Numbered from the stretch's first letter, positions 15,282-23,702 are shown. The stretch is DNA of 37,602 bases from Coriobacteriaceae bacterium (GCA_021203765.1 JAJQAN010000047.1:1-37602); one strand, 5' to 3'. Notes: a model not told the origin generated them from the letters alone. Program-made: numbers and translations.

Positions 15282-17557
15282 TGCCGGATCTCGATTCCTT
15301 AAATGAACCCCAACGGGAGGCGGTCCTTGCTACGGAAGGACCGCTTTTGGTGTTGGCCGGGGCGGGCAGCGGCAAGACGCGTGTCCTGACCTATCGCATC
15401 GCACATCTGGTCGAGGACCTCGATGTGCCGCCGTGGAACATTCTGGCCGTCACCTTCACGAACAAGGCCGCCCACGAGATGCGTGACCGGCTTGAACGCC
15501 TGGTAAACGGCGGTATCCGCGGCATGTGGATATATACCTTCCACAGCATGTGCGTCCGCATGCTGCGGGCCAACGCCGATGTCTTGGGCTATACCTCATC
15601 CTTTAGCATCTACGACGCCGACGACAGCAAGCGTCTGGTCAAAGACGTGATGGCCCAGCTGAACTACGACACGAAGTTCTTCCCCGACGGCATGGTCAGA
15701 AACCGCATATCCGCGGCGAAGAACGAGCTGATCGGGCCGGACGAATACTCCGAAAGCGCCCGGGAGCCGCAGGAAAAGTGTGTCGCCGCTGTCTACCACG
15801 CGATGCAGGAGCGCCTGAAACGTGCCAACGCCATGGACTTCGACGACCTGCTCTTCAACGCCTATGTCCTCTTGCGGGACAACGAGGATGTCCGCACGTC
15901 GTATGCGACTTCGTTTCGATACATCATGGTCGACGAATACCAGGACACGAACAAAGCCCAGTACGTCATCACCAAACTGCTGGCATCGGTGAACCGCAAC
16001 CTCATGGTCGTCGGGGATGACGACCAGTCCATCTATTCCTGGCGCGGTGCCGACATACGCAACATTCTGGACTTCGAGCGCGATTGGCCCGATGCGAAAA
16101 CCGTCAAGCTCGAGCAGAACTACCGCTCGACGGCGACCATCCTCGATGCCGCGAACGCGGTCATCTCGATGAATGAATCGCGCAAGCCCAAGAAGCTTTT
16201 CACCGACGGCGCGAAAGGGGAGAAGATCTCGCTCTATCTGGCCGCCGATGAGCGCGACGAAGGCCGCTGGATCGCCGCGGAGATCGACAAGCTCCATGAG
16301 CAGGGGACGGACTACCACGATATCGCTGTCTTCTACCGTACCAACGCCCAGTCCCGCATGCTCGAGGACATGTTCCTGCGCGCGGGGGTGCCGTATCAGA
16401 TCGTCGGGGGTACCCGCTTCTTCGACCGCGAGGAGATCCGTGACTGCATGGCGTATCTGAAGCTGGCGGTCAATCCCGCCGACGACATGAGCGCCCAACG
16501 TGTCATCAACAAGCCTCGGCGCGGCATCGGTAAGACGACGGTCGACCGCATCACCCATACGGCAAACACACTCGGGATCTCCTTCTTCGAAGCGGCGCGC
16601 GCCGAGGCCGACGAGCCCGAGACCCGTTCCTCGGTCGCAAAATCCCTGAACACGTTCATCGAACTTATCGACGAGGCCCGAAACTTCGAGGGAAACCTCG
16701 AGGACATCGTCCGCCTGATCGTCGATCGTAGCGGGCTGGTCGACGCCCTTCAGGCCCAGCGCACCGAGGAAGCGAGTTCCCGCGTCGAAAACATTCAGGA
16801 GTTCTTCGGGGTCGTCGCCGACTATGTGGAGACCCATGCCGACGATGCCGAAGCTCAGACGGACGAAGACGATGCGGAAGCCCCCGATGTAGTCGACCCT
16901 TTGAGCTTGGCGGGCTTTTTGGAGTGGCTGTCCCTGCGCACCGACCTCGACGCCCTGGGAGAAGGGGACGACGCCGTCACGATGATGACGATCCACAGTG
17001 CCAAGGGGCTGGAGTTCGACGATGTCTTCTGCGCGGGTATGGAGGAGAGCATCTTCCCCCATCAGAATTCGATCGCCGAGCAGGGGATAGAAGAGGAACG
17101 ACGGCTCGCCTATGTTGCTATCACCCGCGCCCGCAAACGGCTCTATCTCACCCACGCGCAGACCCGACACCTCTTCGGTAGCATGCAGTCGAATGTACGC
17201 TCACGCTTCGTTTCGGAAATCCCGAGCGAGCTGATCGATCACGTCGGCGTCGGTTCCCGGGGTCTTTCGGGCACCGGTTGGGAAAAACGCGGCGACCGGC
17301 ATGGGACCTTCGGGTCGGGGCAGGGCGAGGAGATGTACGGCGGTCGCGTCTTCGGGAAAGGCGCGGCCAAGGCAGAGGGCGCAACGGCGAAGGGGAAGGG
17401 AAACGTGTTCGCGGTCGGGGACACGGTCGATCACAAGGTCTTCGGGCGGGGCTGTGTCGAAAAGATCGAAGGAGACAAACTGTTCGTCACCTTCGAAAAG
17501 ACGGGACAGACCAAGCAACTTCTCAAAGACTTCGCACCCATGGTAAAGATCGGCTGA
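15281..17557 (+). CDS. pcrA: ATP-dependent DNA helicase PcrA/UvrD
   Basis: Superfamily 1A 3'-5' helicase used in excision repair, replication restart and removal of recombinase. The motifs run in order: Q motif LNEPQREAV, Walker A AGAGSGKT (residues 26-33), motif II VDEYQDTN, motif III GDDDQSIYSWRGAD, motif IV QNYRST, motif V TIHSAKGLEFDDVF and motif VI AYVAITRARKRLYL. The C-terminal ~50 residues (FAVGDTVDHKVFGRG...) form the Tudor-like domain that contacts RNA polymerase. A charged linker lies at about 515-530. 758 aa is usual. The start ATG at 15281 overlaps the aroF stop (TGATG); a GTG at 15278 is an alternative. Confidence 0.95.
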   Translation: MPDLDSLNEPQREAVLATEGPLLVLAGAGSGKTRVLTYRIAHLVEDLDVPPWNILAVTFTNKAAHEMRDRLERLVNGGIRGMWIYTFHSMCVRMLRANADVLGYTSSFSIYDADDSKRLVKDVMAQLNYDTKFFPDGMVRNRISAAKNELIGPDEYSESAREPQEKCVAAVYHAMQERLKRANAMDFDDLLFNAYVLLRDNEDVRTSYATSFRYIMVDEYQDTNKAQYVITKLLASVNRNLMVVGDDDQSIYSWRGADIRNILDFERDWPDAKTVKLEQNYRSTATILDAANAVISMNESRKPKKLFTDGAKGEKISLYLAADERDEGRWIAAEIDKLHEQGTDYHDIAVFYRTNAQSRMLEDMFLRAGVPYQIVGGTRFFDREEIRDCMAYLKLAVNPADDMSAQRVINKPRRGIGKTTVDRITHTANTLGISFFEAARAEADEPETRSSVAKSLNTFIELIDEARNFEGNLEDIVRLIVDRSGLVDALQAQRTEEASSRVENIQEFFGVVADYVETHADDAEAQTDEDDAEAPDVVDPLSLAGFLEWLSLRTDLDALGEGDDAVTMMTIHSAKGLEFDDVFCAGMEESIFPHQNSIAEQGIEEERRLAYVAITRARKRLYLTHAQTRHLFGSMQSNVRSRFVSEIPSELIDHVGVGSRGLSGTGWEKRGDRHGTFGSGQGEEMYGGRVFGKGAAKAEGATAKGKGNVFAVGDTVDHKVFGRGCVEKIEGDKLFVTFEKTGQTKQLLKDFAPMVKIG

Positions 17558-17632
17558 GAACCCCGGTGTGCCTGCCCGCCTGCGTCATGGATAGGTAACC
17601 GACTTGTCGAATTCAGGGGAGGGGAACTGTCC

Positions 17633-17638
17633 TATAAT
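17633..17638 (+). promoter_or_regulatory. -10 box of the pyrophosphatase gene
   Basis: A perfect TATAAT lies 31 bp upstream of the ppaC start. The -35 region is GA-rich and weak. Confidence 0.5.
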
Positions 17639-17668
17639 CGTTGAATCATCCACGAAACGGGAGGAATC

Positions 17669-18601
17669 ATGTCACAGATCTATGTCGTCGGTCATCGCAA
17701 CCCAGACAACGACACCATCATGGCTGCGTACACCTATGCGCACCTGAAGAACCTGCTCGATCCCGACAACGAATATGTTCCTGCCCGGCTTGGACCGTTG
17801 CCGGCGGAAAGTGAGATGCTCTTCCAAAGCTACAGTCTGGACGGGATACCGGAGCTGATTGAGTCACTGGGCGCCGACGACAAGGTCATCCTCGTCGATC
17901 ATAATGAGACGGCCCAGGCGGTCGAAGGCTACGACGAGGCGGAGATCGTCGAGATCATCGACCACCATCGCATCGCCGACATCTCGACGGCCGGCCCCAT
18001 CTTCTTTTTGAACATGCCGCTCGGCTCCACCGCCTCCATCATCACCAAACTATATGAGGCAGAGGGCATCGAGCTCGAGCAGGGCATCGCCGCCTGCCTG
18101 CTTTCCGCCGTCCTGACCGATACCGTCATCCTGAAGTCACCGACCACGACCGACGAGGACAAGGAGATCGTCGATAGGCTTTCCAAGCACATCGGGGTTG
18201 ACCCCGTCGAGTTCGGCATGCGCATCTTCAAATCCCGTGGGGGAGATGACGAGGTTTCCACGAGCGACATCTGCCTGCGCGATTCCAAGGAGTTCAACTT
18301 CGGCGGCCGTAAGGTCTGGATCGCCCAGTACGAGACGGTCGACCTGGAAGGCATGAAGTCCCGCATCCCTGAGATCTCGGCCGAGGTCGCATCCATCCAA
18401 ACCGACAAGGGCTACGATGCCGCGCTCCTGCTCTTGACCGACATCATCGTCGAAGGCTCCCAGTTCATCGCTGCCGGCGACCTGTCCATCATCGAAGACG
18501 CCTTCGATATCACCTTCGACGGCGACGAGGGCGTTTGGATGCCCGGCATCCTGAGCCGTAAGAAGCAGGTGGCTGCCCGCCTCATCGAATGCGCGGGTTA
18601 G
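17669..18601 (+). CDS. ppaC: Manganese-dependent inorganic pyrophosphatase (family II)
   Basis: Hydrolyses pyrophosphate in the cytoplasm and so drives biosynthesis. It is a DHH-family protein of 310 aa. The metal ligands are visible in GHRNPDNDTI (about residues 8-17), VDHNE (about 75-79) and DHHR (about 97-100). The C-terminal substrate-binding SRKKQV is near residue 296. There are no inserted CBS domains, so it is the short, non-nucleotide-regulated form. GGGAGGA precedes the ATG. Confidence 0.94.
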   Translation: MSQIYVVGHRNPDNDTIMAAYTYAHLKNLLDPDNEYVPARLGPLPAESEMLFQSYSLDGIPELIESLGADDKVILVDHNETAQAVEGYDEAEIVEIIDHHRIADISTAGPIFFLNMPLGSTASIITKLYEAEGIELEQGIAACLLSAVLTDTVILKSPTTTDEDKEIVDRLSKHIGVDPVEFGMRIFKSRGGDDEVSTSDICLRDSKEFNFGGRKVWIAQYETVDLEGMKSRIPEISAEVASIQTDKGYDAALLLLTDIIVEGSQFIAAGDLSIIEDAFDITFDGDEGVWMPGILSRKKQVAARLIECAG

Positions 18602-18657
18602 CCTGCGTGTCGCATCCTCTGGGCATGACCACGTCTCCTTCTCAGTAAAAGGAAACC

Positions 18658-20289
18658 ATGGCGGACGAGCAGACAGATAATCTTTATCTTCACAACCCTG
18701 AGCGTCGTGCAAGGCGGCGGAGTCTCTCCCGTACCCTGCTCGCCTCTTCGACTTTCGGCGCGATCATCATGCTTGCCTGTGCGGTCATCGCCCTGGTCAT
18801 CGCGAACTCCGGTGCCTTTCCCGCCTATGAGGAGATTCTGAACTTCGAGGTCGGCTTCAGCTTCACCGGTTTCGGCCTCGAGGATTTCTTCGTCGGGCTG
18901 ACCGTCGAGGAGTGGATCAACGACGTCTTCATGACCATCTTCTTCTTCTGCGTCGGTCTCGAGATCAAGCATGAGATATTCGTCGGGGAACTCCGCAATA
19001 TCCGCAAGGCGCTCCTCCCCATCCTAGCTGCCTGCGGCGGCGTCCTCGTGCCCATCATCATCTATTCCTGCTTCAACCTCGGATCGGAGTATGCAAGCGG
19101 TTTCGGCATCCCCATGGCCACCGACATCGCCTTCGCCATCGGAGTCCTGTCCTTGGTGGGTAGAGGGGTCCCCAAGGGCCTCACGGTCTTCCTGCAGACC
19201 CTTGCCATCGCCGACGACATCATGGCCATCCTCGTCATCGCCATCTTCTACGGCCAATCACCTAACCTGTTCTGGCTCCTCGGCGCCCTGGTCGTCGCGC
19301 TCATACTGCTTCTCTTGAACCGTCTGCATGTCTATGCGCTCTTCCCGTATATCGTCGGCGGCATCGTCTTGTGGGTCTGTGTGTTCTACGGCGGCATCGA
19401 GGCGACCATCGCTGGTGTCATCCTGGCTTTCACCATCCCCATGAAGTCACAGATCAATCCGCGTGTCTTCGGCAGATGGACGATCGCCAAGGTACTTGAG
19501 GCGCGCGATCGTTACACGCCGGACAAACCGGTCGTCGCCCAAGAGGAGTACACGGAGACGGTCCGTGGCATCAGCGTCGTCTCACGCCATGTCCAGCCGA
19601 CCCTGTCGCGCATGCTGCACGCCTTCGACCCCTGGTCGACGTTCCTCATACTGCCGCTTTTCGCCTTCTTCAACGCCGGCGTACGTATCGTCGACACCGA
19701 CTTCCTTTCGGTCGTTACCAGCCCGGTCACCCTCGGCGTGTTCTTCGGACTCTTCTGCGGCAAGCCGATCGGCATTACGCTTGCCTCATTGATTTGCATC
19801 AAAACAAAGCTTTCTCCGATGCCCACCGGCTGTACCTGGAGACATATGATCGGCGCGGGATGCCTCGGCGGTGTCGGCTTCACCATGGCGATCTATGTCG
19901 CCAACCTTTCGTTTGCCGGTGCCGATGCGGATGTGATGACGAGCATGGCCAAGGTCGCCATCCTCGCTGCTTCGCTGGTGAGCGGCATTGTGGGCGTACT
20001 CATACTCAGATCCGCCATCAAGCGCGAAGGGGAGCACGAGTCGACCTTGTCGCAGACGCAACTCCAACACGACGAGGAGATCGAAGCGGACATCGAGGAG
20101 CTCTCCGGGATTTCCCAGTCCCCTGAAGCCGACGAGGTGGACGAGGAGGAAGAATATCTCACGTTGACCGGACACCTCGGAGCGGTCTCGGATGAGGATC
20201 TGGTGGAGGCCTTTATGAATGCTGCCAAGGATCCTGACGCCGCCTATCGCAGTACGGATGACGAAGAAGATGCGCCTCCTGAAGGCTGA
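18658..20289 (+). CDS. nhaA: Na+/H+ antiporter NhaA with acidic C-terminal tail
   Basis: Exchanges sodium for protons across the membrane for pH and salt homeostasis. The transport core matches NhaA: PMATDIAFAIGVLSLVG (the Asp of TDIAFA), the tandem Asp in LAIADDIMAILVIAIFYG, GIEATIAGVILAFTIPMK, and FLILPLFAFFNAG. The protein is much longer (543 aa) than E. coli NhaA (388 aa). It has an enlarged cytoplasmic loop around residues 265-325 and a C-terminal tail of ~90 residues after the last membrane segment, very rich in Glu and Asp. The tail is cytoplasmic by topology and could act in regulation. AAAAGGAAA precedes the ATG. uppP follows after 24 bp. Confidence 0.93.
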   Translation: MADEQTDNLYLHNPERRARRRSLSRTLLASSTFGAIIMLACAVIALVIANSGAFPAYEEILNFEVGFSFTGFGLEDFFVGLTVEEWINDVFMTIFFFCVGLEIKHEIFVGELRNIRKALLPILAACGGVLVPIIIYSCFNLGSEYASGFGIPMATDIAFAIGVLSLVGRGVPKGLTVFLQTLAIADDIMAILVIAIFYGQSPNLFWLLGALVVALILLLLNRLHVYALFPYIVGGIVLWVCVFYGGIEATIAGVILAFTIPMKSQINPRVFGRWTIAKVLEARDRYTPDKPVVAQEEYTETVRGISVVSRHVQPTLSRMLHAFDPWSTFLILPLFAFFNAGVRIVDTDFLSVVTSPVTLGVFFGLFCGKPIGITLASLICIKTKLSPMPTGCTWRHMIGAGCLGGVGFTMAIYVANLSFAGADADVMTSMAKVAILAASLVSGIVGVLILRSAIKREGEHESTLSQTQLQHDEEIEADIEELSGISQSPEADEVDEEEEYLTLTGHLGAVSDEDLVEAFMNAAKDPDAAYRSTDDEEDAPPEG

Positions 20290-20313
20290 AACCCGATTCC
20301 AGGAGGATAACCG

Positions 20314-21240
20314 GTGCTGATCGAGGCCTTAAAATCCCTGATCATCGGTATTGTCGAGGGCATCACCGAATGGCTCCCCATCTCTTCGACCGGTCATATG
20401 ATCCTGGTCGATGAGTTCATCCATTTGGATGTCTCCGAGGAGTTTTTGGATCTCTTCCTGGTTGTCATTCAGATCGGGGCGATCCTTGCCGTCATCATCC
20501 TGTACTTCCGCAAGCTCAACCCCTTTTCCTTCCACAAGACGCGTGAGGAGAAGCGCGGAACCTGGCGTCTGTGGGGTCTGGTCGTCATCGGTTGCATCCC
20601 GGCGCTCATCTTCGGCGTCCTCCTCGACGACTGGATGGAGGAGCATTTCTACAACGCCTACGTGGTGGCCGCTGCCCTTATCGTCTACGGCATCGTCTTC
20701 ATCCTGATCGAGCACCGCAATCGTAAGCGCTTCAAGCAGTTCAAGGCCGCGGCTGCCAAGCCCGGCAAGCATTCCCTACCGTCTGCCGACGGTTCGCTCG
20801 AGGTGAGCCCCGACGAGATGTTCAAAATCCGTACCGTCGACGATATCGACTGGAAGACGGCCCTTAAGATCGGCTGCTTCCAGGTACTCGCCATCATCCC
20901 GGGCACCTCGCGGTCCGGCTCGACGATCATCGGTGGCATGCTGGTCGGTTGCTCGCGCACGGCCGCCGCCGAGTTCACCTTCTTCCTCGCCATCCCGGTC
21001 ATGCTTGGGTGGGGCCTGTTGCGCGCCATTCGCTACGTGGCGCAGATCGGCCTGACGATGACCAGCACCGAGGTCGTCGTCCTCGTCGTCGGCATTGTCT
21101 CCGCCTTCATCGTCGCCGTCTTCGCCATCCGCTTCTTGATGGGCTACATCAAGAAAAACGACTTCACCGCCTTCGGCGTCTACCGCATCATCGTCGGTGT
21201 CGTCGTCTTGGTCTACTTCGGCATCCGCGCCCTCCTCTAA
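20314..21240 (+). CDS. uppP: Undecaprenyl-diphosphate phosphatase (BacA/UppP)
   Basis: Integral membrane enzyme that recycles undecaprenyl pyrophosphate, the lipid carrier of cell-wall synthesis, and gives some bacitracin resistance. The two signatures are intact: GIVEGITEWLPISSTGH (about residues 12-28) and PGTSRSGSTI (about 195-204), with roughly eight hydrophobic segments. The GTG start is preceded by AGGAGG at 7 bp. 308 aa is at the long end because of a charged loop at about 135-170. It lies 24 bp after nhaA and is probably co-transcribed with it. Confidence 0.95.
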   Translation: MLIEALKSLIIGIVEGITEWLPISSTGHMILVDEFIHLDVSEEFLDLFLVVIQIGAILAVIILYFRKLNPFSFHKTREEKRGTWRLWGLVVIGCIPALIFGVLLDDWMEEHFYNAYVVAAALIVYGIVFILIEHRNRKRFKQFKAAAAKPGKHSLPSADGSLEVSPDEMFKIRTVDDIDWKTALKIGCFQVLAIIPGTSRSGSTIIGGMLVGCSRTAAAEFTFFLAIPVMLGWGLLRAIRYVAQIGLTMTSTEVVVLVVGIVSAFIVAVFAIRFLMGYIKKNDFTAFGVYRIIVGVVVLVYFGIRALL

Positions 21241-21243
21241 TCC

Positions 21244-21267
21244 GTGCATCGCCATCCGGCGATGCAC
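21244..21267 (+). terminator. Perfect hairpin after uppP
   Basis: GTGCATCGCC and GGCGATGCAC form a 10-bp perfect stem with loop ATCC, 3 bp after the stop codon. No T-tract follows, so it is a weak or factor-assisted terminator, or an mRNA stabiliser. Confidence 0.6.
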
Positions 21268-21364
21268 GCACACGTTCCCTTTCCCCCTCACTTAAGCCAA
21301 TACCTTGCGATGCAGGCCTGCGCGCCTGCGAACACCTTCCGCTGCTAGTACGACAACGATTCCA

Positions 21365-21419
21365 GAGGCGCGGATGTGTCTTTGAAAGCTTTGAAAAGAC
21401 ACTCCACAACATCCCGCCT
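21365..21419. repeat. Hairpin unit A
   Basis: The inner stem GTGTCT (21376-21381) / AGACAC (21397-21402) is perfect and the loop contains the palindrome AAAGCTTT. The outer arm GAGGCGCGG has lost its full partner; only AGGCG/CGCCT remains after an insertion. The 19-mer AACGATTCCAGAGGCGCGG at its left recurs exactly in unit D. Confidence 0.6.
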
Positions 21420-21438
21420 AAGGCGTGCAGATATCTAA

Positions 21439-21488
21439 GGAGGCGGGAGTGTGCCTGCGAAAGCTTGCAGCAGGTACCTCCCGGCTCC
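21439..21488. repeat. Hairpin unit B
   Basis: The outer arms GGAGGCGGGAG (21439-21449) and CTCCCGGCTCC (21478-21488) pair with one mismatch. The inner stem is CCTGC (21454-21458) / GCAGG (21470-21474). Its left flank (TGCAGATATCTA) resembles that of unit C (TGCAGGTGTTTA), so units A/D and B/C form two subtypes. Confidence 0.6.
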
Positions 21489-21509
21489 GTTAAATCTGCA
21501 GGTGTTTAG

Positions 21510-21557
21510 GAGGTGTGGATGTGTCCTTGAAAACTTGGAAAGGGCACTCCACACCTC
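21510..21557. repeat. Hairpin unit C
   Basis: The outer arms GAGGTGTGG (21510-21518) and CCACACCTC (21549-21557) are perfect. The inner stem is GTGTCC (21521-21526) / GGGCAC (21542-21547), with one G-U pair. Relative to unit D, two outer C-G pairs have become T-A pairs on both sides. Confidence 0.7.
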
Positions 21558-21574
21558 TCTCAGTAACGATTCCA

Positions 21575-21626
21575 GAGGCGCGGGTGTGCCTGTGAAAACT
21601 TGGAAAAGGCACTCCGCGCCTCTTTT
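21575..21626. repeat. Hairpin unit D, with T-tract
   Basis: The outer arms GAGGCGCGG (21575-21583) and CCGCGCCTC (21614-21622) are perfect, as is the inner stem GTGCCT (21586-21591) / AGGCAC (21607-21612). TTTT follows, so this unit may also act as a weak intrinsic terminator for plus-strand transcription. Confidence 0.7.
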
Positions 21627-21688
21627 AATAGAGCCCCAAGCACTTCGGGGCATTGTGTGGAAGGTGTTCGCAGGTCGGTGCACGCGCG

Positions 21689-21694
21689 TACAAT
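21689..21694 (+). promoter_or_regulatory. Candidate -10 box of coaD
   Basis: TACAAT lies 34 bp upstream of the coaD start. The expected -35 position falls in the right arm of the 16-bp inverted repeat, so the element borders this promoter. Confidence 0.45.
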
Positions 21695-21728
21695 GGGATT
21701 ATTGCAGGCTGTGTACAAGGAGTGAGAC

Positions 21729-22226
21729 GTGCATCGCAAGGTATTGGTGCCCGGCACCTTTGACCCCATGACCCTCGGGCACATCGACATCGTGGAGCGT
21801 TCGAGCAAGCTCTTCGACGAAGTCGTCGTCGGAGTGGCCGCTTCGCAGAACAAGGGATCGGGGCCGCTCTTTTCTCTCGATGAGCGGGTCGACCTTGCAT
21901 CTGCCGCCACGGAACATCTTGCGAACGTCACCGTGGAACCGTTCAGCATCATGTTGGTGGACTTCGCCGCCTCCATCGGTGCAGACGCCATTGTCAAGGG
22001 TCTGCGTGTCACCACCGATTTCGAGGACGAGTTCCAGATGGCGGCGTTGAACTATCGTCTCAAGCCCGAACTGGAAACCTTGTTCATCATGTCCGATCCC
22101 GAGCACATGTATGTCTCCTCCTCGATCGCCAAGGAAATCGCCTCCTTTGGCGGTCCCTTGACCGGTCTGGTGCCTACGGCGGTTGAGCAGGCGCTGCGTA
22201 AGAAGTATCCGGCCGCAACGGCTTAA
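21729..22226 (+). CDS. coaD: Phosphopantetheine adenylyltransferase
   Basis: Penultimate step of coenzyme A synthesis: 4'-phosphopantetheine plus ATP gives dephospho-CoA. The 165-residue nucleotidyltransferase has GTFDPMTLGH (about residues 8-17, the T/HxGH motif), VKGLRVTTDFEDEFQMAALN (substrate-binding region) and YVSSSIAKEI (the SSS-x-x-K/R-E motif). The GTG start has AAGGAG six bases upstream. No rsmD is next to it, unlike in many genomes. Confidence 0.95.
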   Translation: MHRKVLVPGTFDPMTLGHIDIVERSSKLFDEVVVGVAASQNKGSGPLFSLDERVDLASAATEHLANVTVEPFSIMLVDFAASIGADAIVKGLRVTTDFEDEFQMAALNYRLKPELETLFIMSDPEHMYVSSSIAKEIASFGGPLTGLVPTAVEQALRKKYPAATA

Positions 22227-22274
22227 ACCGTCCCGTATCGTCACGGACATCAGCCGAAGGAAGAATTGTTGTCG

Positions 22275-23564
22275 ATGAATAGGACTTTTGAACATATCCA
22301 TGGCTGTGCCCTGATACGTCGGGGTGCCCTTGTCCTGCTCCTCGGCTGCCTCCTCTTCGCGTGTTCCTGCCTGATCGGGGCTCTTTTACCTTCCGGCTCT
22401 TCGTTCGTGGAGCCGGCATTCGCCGCGAAGAATATCGCCAAAGCGAAGGTCACGATAGCGGAGAAGCGCTCGTACACGGGCAAGCCCCTCAAGAGCAATC
22501 CGACCGTCACCTACAAGAACAAACGCTTGACCAAGAATGTCGACTACACGCTGTCTTACAAGAACAACAAGAAGGTCGGCACGGCCAAGGTCATCATCAA
22601 GGGGATTGGACGCTACCGCGGAAGCAAAACCGTCACGTTCCGAATCTGCCGTTCGCTGAAGTTGCACGGCAAGCTTAAACTCCTCCGTTCGTCCATGCCC
22701 TACACCGGCTCGAAACGCAAGCCGGCCGTGGTGGTCAAGTACAAGAAGAAGAGGTTGACGGAGGGTCGGGACTACTCGCTCAAATACAAGCACTGCAGGA
22801 AGGTTGGAACGGCGCAGGTGGTCGTCACCGGCAAGGGTGACTACGGATTCAAGCTCGTGAAGGACTACAAGATAACCAGAGATGGCGGTAAGATCATCGA
22901 CCTTTCGGAATGGGACACCGTCACCAACTGGACCAAGGTCTCACATCGTGTGGATGACGTCATACTGCGTTCCTGGGTCGAATACAGCGACCAGTCCACA
23001 CAGCGTAAGGATTATAACTACAACTCCTTCGCGAACGGCTGTGAACGGGTCGGCCAGAAATACGGGGCCTACGGTTATTTCAACTACACCACCAAGAAAC
23101 AGGCGGCCAAACAGGCGAAGCAGTTCTGGAACGCGAGTTTCAGCAACGGGCATAGGCCCTATTATCTCGTCCTCGATATAGAAGCCTCCATGATGACCAA
23201 GAAGGGGACCAAGATCGCCACGTTCACGCAGGAGGCAGTCGCCACGCTGAGAGCCTGTGCGAAGGAAGCGGGACTGAAGCGTATCAAGATAGGCCTGTAT
23301 ATCTCTAACAACCACTACAACACCTTCGGCTTTTCCACGGCGACGGGCAGGCAGGTCATATCCTCAGTCGGTTTCGTGTGGATTCCGACCTATGGCAAGA
23401 ACACCGGCAAGGTGCCGAGCGGATACGCCCCGAGCCATAGCTGGGATATGTGGCAGTACACAAGTGTCGGTAGTATCGACGGCATCAGCTCCAAGGTCGA
23501 CATCAGCAGAATCAGGACGACGGGACCCCACGGGCACGGTATGCGCTGGTACCTAAAGCGCTGA
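22275..23564 (+). CDS. Secreted GH25-type lysozyme with two N-terminal YTGK repeats
   Basis: Predicted exported muramidase acting on peptidoglycan. A signal sequence (hydrophobic core about residues 17-35) ends near FAAKN. Two ~75-residue beta-type repeats follow (about 48-120 and 125-195), each with a SYTGK or YTGSK start, a YKNKRLT or YKKKRLT turn, DYxLxYK, and KVGTAxVxxxGxGxY. Such modules are common in Coriobacteriia surface proteins. The C-terminal GH25 domain (about 200-420) has IIDLSEWD, VDDVILRSW, the catalytic pair in YYLVLDIEA and the closing DMWQYTSVG with KVDIS. The usual first motif (D-V-S-x-H/Y-Q) reads DLSEWD. I use the ATG at 22275; TTG codons at 22266 and 22269 are alternatives. 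Confidence 0.87.
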   Translation: MNRTFEHIHGCALIRRGALVLLLGCLLFACSCLIGALLPSGSSFVEPAFAAKNIAKAKVTIAEKRSYTGKPLKSNPTVTYKNKRLTKNVDYTLSYKNNKKVGTAKVIIKGIGRYRGSKTVTFRICRSLKLHGKLKLLRSSMPYTGSKRKPAVVVKYKKKRLTEGRDYSLKYKHCRKVGTAQVVVTGKGDYGFKLVKDYKITRDGGKIIDLSEWDTVTNWTKVSHRVDDVILRSWVEYSDQSTQRKDYNYNSFANGCERVGQKYGAYGYFNYTTKKQAAKQAKQFWNASFSNGHRPYYLVLDIEASMMTKKGTKIATFTQEAVATLRACAKEAGLKRIKIGLYISNNHYNTFGFSTATGRQVISSVGFVWIPTYGKNTGKVPSGYAPSHSWDMWQYTSVGSIDGISSKVDISRIRTTGPHGHGMRWYLKR

Positions 23565-23629
23565 AGGAAACAAGGGGACAGGTCACCGACTTGTAACGTA
23601 GATCGGACACGGTGCCTGCGCTTTTCATA

Positions 23630-23635
23630 TATAAT
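23630..23635 (+). promoter_or_regulatory. -10 box upstream of the carboxylase operon
   Basis: A perfect TATAAT inside an AT-rich run lies 68 bp upstream of the fusion-gene start; the -35 is not obvious. It probably drives the long run of genes from 23703 onward. Confidence 0.5.
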
Positions 23636-23702
23636 TGAGAGTCCAGCGTATCCGGACACCAAAAAGCACTTTCACATCTACTGGGAGAAGGTGAGGCCCT
23701 CC

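Larger units (their letters stand above)
21325..21674. repeat. Structured repeat element: four hairpin units inside a 16-bp inverted repeat
   Basis: CCTGCGAACACCTTCC (21325-21340) and GGAAGGTGTTCGCAGG (21659-21674) are perfectly inverted and enclose 318 bp. Inside are four tandem units whose left arms start at 21365, 21440, 21510 and 21575. Each has an outer stem of ~9 bp, a small asymmetric bulge, an inner stem of ~6 bp, and a loop around GAAAACTTGG or GAAAGCTTG. A further GCCCC/GGGGC hairpin lies at 21633-21651. Units C and D differ by paired, compensated changes in both stems. Flanking genes are uppP and coaD, both plus strand; no clear target-site duplication is visible. It could be a structured RNA closed by a long stem, or a small non-autonomous (MITE/REP-like) element. 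No transposase is nearby. Confidence 0.75.

Noticed and set aside
15596-17170. Long open frame (524 codons) on the minus strand opposite pcrA, and similar ones at 9093-10202 and 25573-26862
   Set aside because: They mirror strongly coding plus-strand genes with clear family motifs; GC-rich third positions keep the antisense frame open. No ribosome site or recognisable domain.
21325-21674. CRISPR array or integron attC sites
   Set aside because: The units are ~70 bp imperfect hairpins of 65-75 bp period without unique spacers between short identical repeats, and lack the attC GTTRRRY/RYYYAAC ends; no cas or integrase gene is present.
21451-21771. An open frame of 106 codons inside the repeat element with AAGGAGG before a GTG; units A, C and D also read similar short peptides (GTG-[T/C]CT-x-AAA...)
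   Set aside because: It runs through the coaD start, two of the four unit reading frames stop early, the units are not all in one frame, and differences between units are not concentrated at third codon positions but are compensated across stems. Structure explains the conservation better than coding.
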